From: Sclerurus mexicanus
Taxonomy: Eukaryota > Chordata > Aves > Passeriformes > Furnariidae
Assembly (NCBI GenBank): GCA_013396755.1
Contig: VWZF01004937.1
Span: forward strand, 515,571 to 579,570
Direction of reading: 5' to 3'
Length of the DNA stretch: 64,000 bases
Shown here: piece after piece, positions 48,701-57,775 of the stretch
How the letters are laid out: the number at the start of each line of letters is the position of its first letter
Numbering within the stretch: position 1 is the stretch's first letter
The notes under the pieces: model-generated
The model's input: only the letters and a program-made list of their open reading frames with translations
Told to the model about the DNA's origin: nothing
The model's database searches: none
Translations under genes and position numbers: made by a program

Positions 48701-51700
48701 AAGGCTTAAAGGCAAGGAGTGATCTCCACTTTTGTAGACAGAGCTGAAGAATGAAAGGCTAAGGGACGGTCCAGAGGACAATTCAAAGGTGTGATTTAGC
48801 TTACACAAGCTCACATGAAAGTGCTAAGCTGAGGTCCAGACAGGACTGAAACCCCAGCAGCCTGGAGCACAGTGCAGGTGAGTTAGTCACCATCGGCAGC
48901 TTCCCAGGCTGAGGTCAGTCCCTCGTGCTGCAGTGGTAGCACTGCCAGTGTTAGCTGGTTTTAAAGTATTTTCAGTATTACTACAAAAATATCCCTTTCC
49001 ACGCTCCTTTGGCTCACTAAGCAAACACGATCTCTGCATCCTCCTTGCAGTTCCAGGGCATGAAGAAGAACATGGGTTTCCCTATTTTCTGTATCTATTG
49101 TAACCCGGTGGCCCAGCGTTGGTGTCACTTGAGGTCAGCAGTGATTTTGCCATTAGCTGAAGGTTTCACTGAATAACCATTAATGGAGTGGGGAAATTGA
49201 ACTAATTCAATCTTAGTGGATTTACAATGATAAGAGAGAGGGATTTTACCCATTGCTACAGAATATGTGGGGAACACTGTGGGGAGCTCAAAAAATGTGG
49301 GTATTAGATTTGTGAGCTGGTAGTTTAGTCATCTCCCTTCTCCTGCTCATGGCTAGAAACTGCAAGAGAAGGGGTGTGAGGCCAAGAGAAACCATCACCT
49401 TCCCACAGGCGTTAGGGAAAGGTGAAAGCATTGCCCTTCAAAGAAGAAATACTCTTGCTAAAGAGAGCAGCAAGTCCTGGAAGCATGAGAGGTGATGGAG
49501 AAGAGGAGAGGATTTTTTTACCCAGACATCAACCTGTCTGATAAACGTGGTCCCTCCACCTTTACACTCCAGGTGTCATCTGGCAGAGCAGGGAGTGCCC
49601 TCGTCCAGAATCTTCCTCCTGGGCTGCGTGACTGTTTGCTGCGAGGGTGCCCTGCTGCCCATTCTGTCTGTGATGCTCCCAGAGAGCGTGGAAACGAGCT
49701 CTTCTCCCTCTCCCCTCTCCCCTCGTGTCCCTTCGGGCTGCTGAAGCTGGCAAGGGCTCTGGCCCTGCCAATTGTGTGGCCTAAAAGCAGAGCCAGCACA
49801 GGAAGGTGAATGGCAAAGCATAACCCTCTTGTCTGCAGGTTTCCTGTTGGCTACTAGCGGAGGAGGAGGGGTTTTTTAATTTCCATTTGGTGAAGGGAAA
49901 ATCACAGCTGTGCTTGTCATGCCCTTCTGGTTGGGTTTGTCATGCAAAGGAAGCACAGCCAAAAGACTGCACATTCCCAATCAAAACTAATTGGGATGAA
50001 GAGCCTTTGTAGTGCAATTAGAAAGGGAGAAAGGGCTAGAGGAAGTGGATATGGCAATTTTGCAACACTCTTTATTAGCTAAGTACCACTCAGAGAATTT
50101 GGTGAAAGGTGCTTTCTAAGTAAAATTTGTTGTGCTATAATTGATTTCTGTCATAAAGGGGAAGCTGGGATTTTCAGGATGAGCTTTAGCTTTGTATATT
50201 GAGATTATGGTGCCAGATGAACAGCTAACAAAACTCGGTTTATGTTAATGCCAACCACATGGAGCTGTTTCTACAGGGAGTCAGAATAATACAATTTGTA
50301 CAGAAAACAGAGATGCCGCACATCAAAGAAACCACTTTATTTACCAGCTAATCAATAAAGAATGCCTGCTGCATTGCTTGTCTTCAAAGCCAAAGTCCAA
50401 GGATATGACAGAGTAGAAAATGTAAAACACAGTAAGGAAAAAAATCCCCCCCACCGTGGGGAGCACTTAAAATGCAGAGCCCTCCTCGGAGCTGGGGGAC
50501 GCTTCCCTTCCCGGGACAATCAAAACCCTCATTAAACACCAATGCTCTTTGTATTGATCACAGAGTCACTGCAGTTTGAAGGCACTGCCTACGGCTTGGC
50601 AAAAATAATCCTCATGGCCAGTGCGTGACAAGCAGGAGGCTGGAGAGCCCCAGGTTTGCTGGCTGCTGTGTCCACCAGGACAGCACTAATCCTGCTCAAA
50701 GCTTCTCAACAAAGGACGCTGGGGAGGCACCACGAGTGCGTGCAGCCACTGGGGCAGGGACCCTTGGCTGGCTTCCCTCGCCGCCAAACTCAAACAGACT
50801 TCGAATCTGCAATGCCTTGTGTTATATCCTTTCTGTAACCACTCTTTCAGCATTTCAGTGTCCCAAGCACCTTTATTTGTCCCTGGGTCAGTTTGCCTGC
50901 TCGTGAATTTGGTCTCCTACGCTTGTGAACATTGGTGTTGTGTGTACTACCATAATATTTTGCAATATTGAGGGACAGTCAGGAACAAAGTATTTAGTGT
51001 GTCCTTTGGGGTGACTGCGAGGGCTCTCAGAGCCTGCAGGATCCCAGCACAGGCAGGAGCCCCAGCCAGCATCAAGGCACTGTGAAAGAGAGTCCCTGGC
51101 ACAAATTCTTTCCAGTCTAAATAGATGGAAGGAAAGGAAAACCATTGCTACCATTTTACTGCTGGGAACAGAGGGACAGGGGTGTTAAAGTCATACCAAA
51201 AATCTGTGGCCCAGCTAAGAGCAGAAGCAAAACCTTGGAGCCATAGTCTAGTGCTTGAAACCATCCTGTTTCTATAAGCAGCCCTTAATGGAGAGATGTT
51301 TAAGGGGAAATAAGTGCAGATCACCATTTCACATTGATCATCCTGTTCCCATTGCATTCCATTGGCATTTGGATTTTCTGATGAGCTCCATTTCCTTCAG
51401 TGAGGGAAGTGACCTCTTCTCTGTACAGCGAAGAACGAGTAACATCAGAAAGTGTTTTTACAAGGAACGTACTGTACAAGATTAAAGGAAGCCAGTGAGG
51501 GAAACAGTTTGTTATATTTTCATTTCTGAAAGCCACTAATCCTCTGGGTACTGATATTGGAGACCAGTTCCTGGAAGTTTTCTCTCCTGCAGACATAGAA
51601 TAGATATGAGTTATTATTTTTAAGCTTCTGAGCACTGAACTATTCACCTCTATTGTTTATCTGACATGACAAATGCTGCCAACTTAAGGAACCTTTGTCT

Positions 51701-54700
51701 TCAAACCCACAACTGCAGAATTCTCCATTTTGCACTGTTTTCAAGTGAATGCAATTACTTAGCAAGTGTTCGGCAGCTACAGAATTACATCCAGGCTTCT
51801 AAATTACATGTCATTAATTTCAGGCACGGACCCAGAAGAAACCATTCTGAATGCTTTTAAGATTTTCGACCCGGAAGGAAAAGGCCGCATAAAGGCAGAC
51901 TAGTAAGTTTGTTTCAGATCCTTTAAATGAACATCAACAATTACAGTGATTGCAGGATTTTAAAGAACCGCTTAAAAGCCGCATTTTTCATGGTGTTTTA
52001 AGAGACAGAGGAACTGTCAGGCAGAGAAACATTTAGCTTTGCGAGCTGGAGTTTAAAGGCTGGACTGTTGCATGAATGTGTTTGTATACCAAAAAGAGAT
52101 GTTATTGTCTTCAGACACTGCGACAGGCAGCGGAAATATAATCACATGCAGGCCATTAGATAGCCTTTTTTTGAAGGTCTGGATATAAATCAACACATGA
52201 CTTTGTAGATTAACTCCGTATGTAAAATTAAAGCGAATGTCTGGTGCCCAACTCTCAGAGTGCTTGACTAAAATGGGAAAGCTACTCCCATCTTAAAATA
52301 GTGATCAATTTAATTAACTCTGGGACATGGTTTTAGTGCAGGACATTTTCCTCTTTATGTGTTTATCGTTTGAGCCTTCTGCTTCGAGACAATAATTTGC
52401 TGTAAAATTCCACTAGATCTGGTGGGAGCCAAACCAAATAATACTATTAATAATCTGGCAATTATTGTCAATATGGCTATTTTTTAAATAAGGAGGCAGG
52501 ACCTAATTTGTATGCATAACCTGTTGCCCCAACAAAGCAATGTAAAAGGACTTCAAGTGCTAATTACAGAAATGTAAACCCTCCTTGCCCTGCGAGAACA
52601 GCGTGTCAGGACTTCAGGTAAGTGAGATAAATCATATCAAATAGGGCGGTGGATGAGGAGCTCTGACCTATGGCCCCAGAGAAATGCTTTATGTACCTAC
52701 AGTGATGCAGATGCTTCAGTTTCCTGGTGAATTTGGGGGTCTGTTGTCTCATTATAGCAGCCATTCCAGGCAGATTTTATAGGAAATTTATTAGGGAACC
52801 ATGAGCTGCAAAACTGTGTTTGCCTCAATTAATTCTGCAAATGTTGTGATAAGCTCTGACTAGAATCCCAGGGAGGTTTCCACGATATTATCTGCACTTA
52901 TTGATGTCTCCTGAAAGTCAGCTGAAAATACAGAATTCCCATACAATGTTTCTTTCCTTTTCCAATACCTGTTGTGTGACAGTCCCCAGCGGGTGTGAGA
53001 CTCATGTCATGGTGAGCAACGTGCAAAACAAAAGCAAAGAGCCTGCCTTTTCACTAAGAACTTCCAAACTCATTAAAACACAAGTGGATGTAGCAAACAA
53101 GCAGGAGGAGAGGGTTCACAGTTGTCCTGATAGTTTTGGGGTTAACAGGACGCAAGCATCTTGGGAAGACCAGTCAGGGGATCCCAGCAGAAGGGACTCA
53201 AACACTCAGAGTAAAGGGAGCCCATTGCCAGACAGGCCAGATCACAGAGCAGTGAAATCCCAGCCGGGGGACATGAACTTCTGATACTGCAAACCCCAGG
53301 AAATGTTCTATTTCCCACCACTATCTGTAACAATATCCTGCATACAAAATCTGCAGCCTGCCACCCTGTGTCCAGCTCCACATTCCTTGGATGCTGCGAG
53401 CCCCTTGGAGTTTGGGGCAAATTAGGAATGCAGCATCACACTCCAGAATGAATATGAGGGAGAAATACTTCTATTTTTCCTTGATGGAAAAGGTCAACCT
53501 TGTCCCCACCCCCACTGCACTGCTAACATTAGACAATTGTTTTAGTTCATCACCACAACAGAGCATAATGTTTACTTATTAGACCCGAGGGTAATGCTGA
53601 TCATTACAGAACAAACCATTAAATCAATTCCGTGAATGTCTTTGAGGTTTAACTTCTATTCATATGCTTCCAAAATTTAGACATTTGAAGGTTTTGAAAT
53701 AATTTTTCTATTGGCTCATGCAGCCATTTCAATATGACTGTTAATAAATAGTATTTCTTCATATTAAAAAATCCTGGAATGTTTCTCTCCAAAACCAGCC
53801 GCGTTGACCTTTTAATCAGAACTTCTTTTTATGTCCATGGAGTTAACATCCTTCTGGGGATTTTTATGTCTGTTCCCTCTGTGTGTTTTCACCTCTGGTC
53901 TGGAAATGACTCACTTAGTCCATCTGATGGGAGCTGGGATGGAGTCTTCTAACCTTTCCAGAAGCTCCAGGAGTTTATAACTTACTCCCAAATTCACTGA
54001 CAGATTTTGTTTGTCTGCATTATTATCCCACACATAAACCCCTTCCTAGAGCATGATGTCAAAAAGAGAAAATGCTTTGGGTCACATTCTCAGCTGGTGT
54101 GAACTGGCAGAGCGTTTGGAAAGGTTGGATGATTCACTCCCAAATGCCACTCACGGGGCAAAGTGAGTCAGGCCAACCCCAGCTCTGCCTCGTGCTGATG
54201 CCAGCAGAACCTTTCGGATGAAAATGGACCCAGGGAGATGAAAGAGGACCTCTGGAGGTCTGCTTGGCTGAGCCAGGGATGCTTCTCCTCGTGGTGGAGA
54301 GCTCTGCTCCTTTCAGCTCACCTGTTTCTCCCCAAGACACCGCTGTAGAAAGGGCGAATCCAGTGGAAAGCTGAAATGTCCCAGAGATTTCACAGATCAT
54401 TTTAAAAAAGGTTCTGAAAATATCAGAATGCAACAAGGTATTCGTAACTGTGGAAGGAATTGATGTCAGCAGTAAAGAGAGAACATTTAGACCCCTACAT
54501 CAAGGCAAATGGATATTCTTTTTGCCCAGAAGACTTTGGGCTTGGTTTGGGGTTTGGGGTATTTTTGAGAACCAAATAGTCTTTATAAAGAAAATAAGAT
54601 ATGCAGAGAAAAGAGTGCATAATTTCTGCCTTTGGAAACTGTGAGTGTTTGTTTCCCTATAAAATAAATAATGGAAAATGTGCATAGATCCTTTCCTCAG

Positions 54701-57625
54701 TCCTCCTTCCTTGTGAGTGTGCCAGAGCCTACTGGGCTGTGCATCAGAAGATTATAATTAGATATTTGATCTTTTCTTTTCCCCTGAATACTTTAAGCAT
54801 GTGAATGGAAGACACACCGTGCTTCTGTTTGCCATGAAGTTTATTTGTGACTTTTTATAAAACTGCTGGAAGTGCCTCCTTCTATTCCGCAAGCTCCTTC
54901 CTGGGTCACACTTCCCATTTCCATCTGCTGATTCTCTTTGCCCAGACACCCAAACCCCAATTCGTGCTGAGCAGACTGAGCTCTCTGCTCTTGCACCCCC
55001 TGAGCAGTGCAGAGTTCCACTTCAAAAAGGCAGTCACACCCCAAATGGCCAGGGGAACAAAACACAAACAGCAATTGGAGACAAAGAGATGGAGAAACTT
55101 TGCTAAGTCAAGAGAAGGGTGAAGTAATGCAGAAAAAAATATAAACAATAGCTTGAGTTCTGTCTGTGACTTCAGAGCATTTCCCAAAACTGGCACAGGT
55201 ATTTTCACACTGATCCTTATGGGTAAGATCCTTATTCGTTGCCCAGAAACTTCTTTTTTTCCCAGTTTTCCCTTGCTGGGCTTCCAAACGAGCACTTCCT
55301 ATCAACAAGAAGGAAAAAATATGTGTCAGAGCTGTGAGGGCTTTTATCTGGGTGGCTTTTCCCATTTGGGATGCACAGGGCATGGGAGCAGAAAGGGAAG
55401 ATTGACTATTTGGCCTGAGCATCTGCATCCGCAGTGGGTGAATTTGGAAGTGTTCCTGTTCAGGCATGATTTCTATTACAAATAGTTTCAAATATTCCCT
55501 TTAAGAAGGAGAAATAAATATTCCCTTTAAAAAGCAGAAAGGGCTGCTGTCAGAAGAGCCATTGCTCTCACTCTCCCACAACAAATTCTTTAAAAAAGCA
55601 GCCTTTTTTTTCCCCCCAAATCTACAAACCAAACCAGATTTCTATATTTGCTTCAGCTTTTGTTTTTGTACAACAGACTGCTCATCTGTTATCACAGCTT
55701 TAGAGTTTGCTTTACTGATCTAGAAAAACTTGTGATGATGTATAAATACCTTTGGTAGCAACAAAAGGAGACAACTCTGCCTTTTCAGCGTGAATGCAAA
55801 CTGAGATTAATACAGCAATTCTTCTCCAGGGAGGGGAGATTCTGGGTGCAGTGAAAGGGATGGTTGTGTGCTGTAACCAAGCCCACAGTGGTGGATGCTC
55901 TGGCACATGGTGCATGTGCTGCCCTCAGCACACAGTAACTGGCTGAGACGGAAAGGCTCTTACCTCAGCGGGTGAGACTGGACACACAAATCGTCCTCCT
56001 GGCCTTTCTGCTCACCTGTAAACTTAGGTGAAAAAAAATTACACGCTCCACTGCCTTCCCACAAAGGGTTTAAAACAGGGTAAATCAGCTGAGAGTCAGC
56101 CCCCAAAAATATTCTCTTTGATGTAATTGCAGGGGATGCAGCTTGTGTGTGGGATAAGCCCCGTGTTACAGCGCTGGCACTCCAGCTCAAGACACTGCGC
56201 CGGGAAATACAGCAGGTCTCGTGCAGTCCCACAGCCTCCTCTGGGAAGGACTGCATGCAAATAAAGGGACTCTCAGATGATTTGGAATAGCTGCTGGAGT
56301 TCACTTTCAAGTCCTCTTTCTCATTTCATGCTCTGTTCCTTTCATCCTCAGATTTTACAGAAAATATTCTCTCTTTTGGTTTTGTTAAGTGATCCAAACT
56401 TTAAACAGCGAGTGAGAAAACCTACCACTTTAGGTTAAGATAAGCATACAAAATTGCTGTATTTCAATTAGAGTAATAACCTTAAACAATTTTAAACCTC
56501 TATAAAATGTCACAAACGCGAAATAAGTTGGCAGAGCGAGGCATCGACGCTGATGGGTGCCCACAGAAAATCTCTTACAATATCATGTCAGGATTAACAG
56601 CGCTAATTTATGCGGTCACACAGATTTTCTTTCACGCAGCTTCAGGAAGGATCTTGCCATCTGAATTGTCATGTGCCATTATCACCCTTTAATCAGGTTA
56701 TTTCGTTTTATTTGAACAGCATCAAAGAAATGCTGATGACACAGGCAGACCGGTTCAGCCAAGAAGAGGTGAGGAACTTCTTTATTCAAACTAGAAATCC
56801 ATCCCCAGCTCCTGTTCAGCAGTAAGTCTTTGCCCCTCTTTAAAGGCATGAATTCAGCCGAATTCCAGGCTGGCAGAAGGCTGATGCCAGCTCTAGCAAT
56901 GAGAAACAATTCAAAGCATCTCTTCTGAAGAGCCCCATGGCTAAATCAAAGTCAAGCAGATTCTCTGGAGTCCCTTCCAAGTGGAAGCGTGGCCTGTCTC
57001 TCTCTGGTCCTTCCTGGGCTGAGCTGGCCACTGGATTTGCTGCAGTTCCAGCGAGTCTGGGTGGGGACTGTGATCTGGTTTCCATTTCTGTGAGTTATTT
57101 TGTTTGAAATCTGAAATGAGTTCTGAAATGAGGTACTGATTTTGTGGTTTGTGTGAGACTGGACATGGATTCTGCTGGCAGGGGAAGTCAGGACTTTATT
57201 TTCAGAAGAGGAGGTCGAGTGGAGCTGGTTTGTGGCAAGAACAGACTGGACAGTCTGTTCTGGTCAGTACTATTTTTGTCCAGGGCTTACCTGGATTTCA
57301 GGGAGGGCTCTTTTCAACATTGGTCTTGTTGGGATTCTAGCAGGACCTTATTAACCAGTTGTGTTCTAATTCCTATTTCCATTTTACTGAACCTGAGGAA
57401 CAATTTTCCACAGTGGTTAATGGATCAGGGCAGGAGGGACTGAGCTGGGTTGACAGTGGAAAGCTGCACACGTTGCTGCCCCACAAGTCCCATGTTTGTA
57501 ACACTTACCCCCTGTTTGCTTGGCAGATCAACCAGATGTTTGCTGCTTTCCCTCCAGATGTCTCTGGTAACCTGGACTATAAGAACCTCTGTTATGTTAT
57601 CACCCACGGTGAGGAGAAAGACTGA
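36733..57625 (+). CDS. MYL10: Myosin regulatory light chain 10, complete gene (7 exons, spliced)
   Basis: The coding sequence is the join of 36733-36735, 44235-44321, 47059-47134, 48499-48603, 51824-51902, 56720-56768 and 57527-57625 (498 bases, 165 residues plus stop). Every intron is GT-AG and every junction keeps the frame. The protein is a sarcomeric-type regulatory light chain: a basic N terminus (APKKAKKK), Ser14 before NVFSMF at the usual MLCK target position, an EF-hand loop DQNRDGFIDKAD at residues 36-47, a hinge PGPINFTVFLTMFGEKLKG around residues 73-91, degenerate C-terminal EF-hands, and the end CYVITHGEEKD. Family members bind the myosin heavy-chain neck and tune contraction through phosphorylation. 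The LCYVITHGEEKD end and LMTQADRFS separate it from MYL2 (which ends VHIITHGEEKD) and from MYLPF. Length matches the family (about 166). No frameshift or premature stop is seen. Paralogue identity is very likely; expression in this species is unknown. Confidence 0.95.
38711..38790. repeat. 20-base tandem duplication with GT-rich tail
   Basis: The unit TGTGTGACAGCTGAGGTGTC occurs twice without a gap (38711-38750) and the start of a third copy merges into a GT-rich stretch reaching about 38790. It lies in MYL10 intron 1 and is a typical minisatellite seed. Confidence 0.9.
41835..41891 (+). mobile_element. CR1 LINE 3'-end fragment
   Basis: The segment CTGGAACCAGATGATCTTCA then GGGTCCCTCCCAACCCAAGC ends in CTATGATTCTATGAT. 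The terminal ATTCTATG-type repeat and the GATGATCTTCAGGGTCCC box are hallmarks of the CR1 3' terminus. It is heavily 5'-truncated and carries no reading frame. It may extend weakly upstream to about 41810. Confidence 0.85.
42024..42057. repeat. 17-base tandem duplication
   Basis: TTGGGCTTACCTGATCC is repeated exactly twice, head to tail, in MYL10 intron 1. The identity of the copies implies a recent duplication. Confidence 0.9.
44028..44064. repeat. TA/CA compound microsatellite
   Basis: Alternating TA (44028-44044), CA (44045-44054) and TA (44055-44064) runs lie in MYL10 intron 1, about 170 bases before exon 2. Likely length-polymorphic. Confidence 0.9.
44066..44091. repeat. Perfect 26-base palindrome
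   Basis: Two 8-base arms TTCAATCC / GGATTGAA flank TATATATATA, so the whole 26 bases equal their own reverse complement. It directly follows the TA/CA microsatellite and could extrude as a cruciform. Seen in the sequence; function unknown. Confidence 0.9.
44235..44321 (+). CDS. MYL10: MYL10 exon 2 (residues 2-30)
   Basis: The exon is 87 bases, phase 0 at both ends, and encodes residues 2-30 from APKKAKKK to IQEFKE. It carries the basic N-terminal arm and Ser14 just before NVF, the expected myosin light-chain kinase site, and begins the helix leading into EF-hand 1. The acceptor is TTACAG. The donor reads GAG|GTTGGT, weaker than the other donors of this gene, but the next exon continues the protein exactly (KE then AFTIMDQN), so the boundary is secure. 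Confidence 0.95.
44322..47058 (+). other. MYL10: MYL10 intron 2
   Basis: This 2.7-kb intron begins with a weak donor (GTTGGT) and ends in a pyrimidine-rich acceptor (CTTTCTCTTCCCACAG). A reverse-oriented CR1 fragment occupies its last hundred bases (46939-47045) up to the polypyrimidine tract. Otherwise it is unremarkable unique sequence without recognisable exons. Confidence 0.85.
46939..47045 (-). mobile_element. CR1 LINE 3'-end fragment, reverse orientation
   Basis: The stretch begins TTCACAGAATCACAGGA and continues through GAGCTGGAAGAGACCCAC and GGATCATCGAGTCCAGCCC to CCATGTGCCT, matching the reverse complement of the avian CR1 3' region. It is inserted against the gene, and its end meets the polypyrimidine tract of the exon 3 acceptor, leaving about 13 bases. 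The forward reading of the same sequence therefore contributes the upstream acceptor environment, possibly including the branch point. Confidence 0.82.
47059..47134 (+). CDS. MYL10: MYL10 exon 3 (EF-hand 1)
   Basis: The exon is 76 bases and encodes residues 31-55 plus the first base of codon 56. It holds the single divalent-cation-binding EF-hand: loop DQNRDGFIDKAD (residues 36-47) with acidic or polar ligands at loop positions 1, 3, 5, 9 and 12 and the structural glycine at position 6. In regulatory light chains this site binds Mg/Ca and is needed for attachment to the heavy chain. Loop position 11 is Ala where many family members have Glu; it is not a ligand. The acceptor is CCCACAG and the donor CTAG|GTAAAC. 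Confidence 0.96.
47135..48498 (+). other. MYL10: MYL10 intron 3
   Basis: This 1.36-kb phase-1 intron runs from donor GTAAAC to acceptor CTCTGCTGCAG. I see no repeat or exon-like segment in it. Confidence 0.85.
48499..48603 (+). CDS. MYL10: MYL10 exon 4 (residues 56-91, linker)
   Basis: The exon is 105 bases, completing Gly56 (G|GT) and ending with the first base of Gly91 (G|GC). It encodes RLNVKNEELEDMVKEAPG followed by the family-invariant PINFTVFLTMFGEKLKG. This covers degenerate EF-hand 2 and the linker between the N and C lobes that wraps the heavy-chain neck helix. The acceptor is GCTGCAG and the donor AAAG|GTAAGT is a strong consensus. Confidence 0.96.
48715..48860 (-). mobile_element. 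MIR-like SINE relic in MYL10 intron 4
   Basis: The order of words (TTTTGTAGACAGAGCTGAAG, AGCTTACACAAGCTCACATG, GCTGAGGTCCAGACAGGACT, GAAACCCCAGC) follows the reverse MIR pattern 'ttttacagatgaggaaactgag... gcccaaggtcacacag... gagctgggattcgaacccag'. Strongly decayed. Confidence 0.45.
51140..51275 (-). mobile_element. MIR-like SINE relic in MYL10 intron 4
   Basis: CCATTTTACTGCTGGGAACA, GAGGGACAGGGGTGTTAAAG and CAGCTAAGAGCAGAAGC followed by CATAGTCTAGTGCTTGAAACC track the reverse MIR consensus, including its 'agtctagtgctctaacca' extension. The copy is recognisable but old. Confidence 0.55.
51824..51902 (+). CDS. MYL10: MYL10 exon 5 (EF-hand 3 region)
   Basis: The exon is 79 bases. It completes Gly91, encodes TDPEETILNAFKIFDPEGKG and RIKAD, and ends with the first two bases of Tyr117 (TA). 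The loop DPEGKGRIKADY is a degenerate EF-hand with Lys and Arg at positions that coordinate calcium in intact hands, as is normal for this family. The acceptor is TTTCAG and the donor TA|GTAAGT is a strong consensus. Confidence 0.96.
51903..56719 (+). other. MYL10: MYL10 intron 5
   Basis: This is the second largest intron (4.8 kb). It holds an AT-rich, CpG-retaining block (about 52040-52660) and a second such block (about 56390-56719) reaching the exon 6 acceptor; both are candidate conserved elements. A 26-base imperfect tandem duplication lies at 55490-55541. The donor is GTAAGT and the acceptor TTTGAACAG. Confidence 0.8.
55490..55541. repeat. 26-base imperfect tandem duplication
   Basis: Two adjacent copies share AAATATTCCCTTTAA and differ at a few positions afterwards (GAAGGAGAAAT versus AAAGCAGAAAG). 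Located in MYL10 intron 5. Confidence 0.75.
56720..56768 (+). CDS. MYL10: MYL10 exon 6 (residues 117-133)
   Basis: The exon is 49 bases. It supplies the last base of Tyr117 and encodes IKEMLMTQADRFSQEE, the helix between EF-hands 3 and 4. The acceptor is GAACAG and the donor GAG|GTGAGG. The sequence LMTQADRFS favours MYL10 over MYL2 (LTTQAERFS). Confidence 0.95.
56769..57526 (+). other. MYL10: MYL10 intron 6
   Basis: This 758-base intron runs from donor GTGAGG to acceptor GTTTGCTTGGCAG. I see no repeat or other feature. Confidence 0.85.
57527..57625 (+). CDS. MYL10: MYL10 exon 7 coding part (C terminus)
   Basis: The final coding exon is 99 bases: 32 codons and TGA at 57623-57625. It encodes INQMFAAFPPDVSGNLDYKN and LCYVITHGEEKD. 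The loop PDVSGNLDYKNL is the degenerate fourth EF-hand. The C terminus CYVITHGEEKD is the clearest mark of MYL10. The 3' UTR follows in the same exon. Confidence 0.96.
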   Translation: MNQMFAAFPPDVSGNLDYKNLCYVITHGEEKD

Positions 57626-57770
57626 GAGCAAAGAGAGGAGCCCTTCCTGTGGTAATGCACCAAGTTATTTCACAATGCTTTTATGTGCAAGACAAAGGGC
57701 TAAACATCCACTATGTGATGCCATGTGGTCATCTGAAGAGAACCAATAAAACAACTGAAATTAGATTGAA
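57626..57770 (+). terminator. MYL10: MYL10 3' UTR and polyadenylation signal
   Basis: A canonical AATAAA lies at 57745-57750, 119 bases after the stop, with a T/GT-rich stretch downstream (about 57810-57830). Cleavage is expected near 57762-57775, giving a compact 3' UTR of about 140-150 bases, typical of contractile protein genes. A second AATAAA near 58080 could serve as an alternative but has no other support. The exact cleavage position is inferred. Confidence 0.75.
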
Positions 57771-57775
57771 GTTAT

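Larger units (their letters stand above)
48604..51823 (+). other. MYL10: MYL10 intron 4
   Basis: This 3.2-kb intron carries two old reverse-oriented MIR-like SINE relics (about 48715-48860 and 51140-51275). A GC-richer stretch lies near 49530-49800 and an AT-rich segment at 50190-50420. No exon-like open frame with splice signals was recognised. Confidence 0.8.

Noticed and set aside
36733..57625. Alternative identity as MYL2 or MYLPF
   Set aside because: The C terminus LCYVITHGEEKD and LMTQADRFS fit MYL10; MYL2 ends VHIITHGEEKD and MYLPF ends differently.
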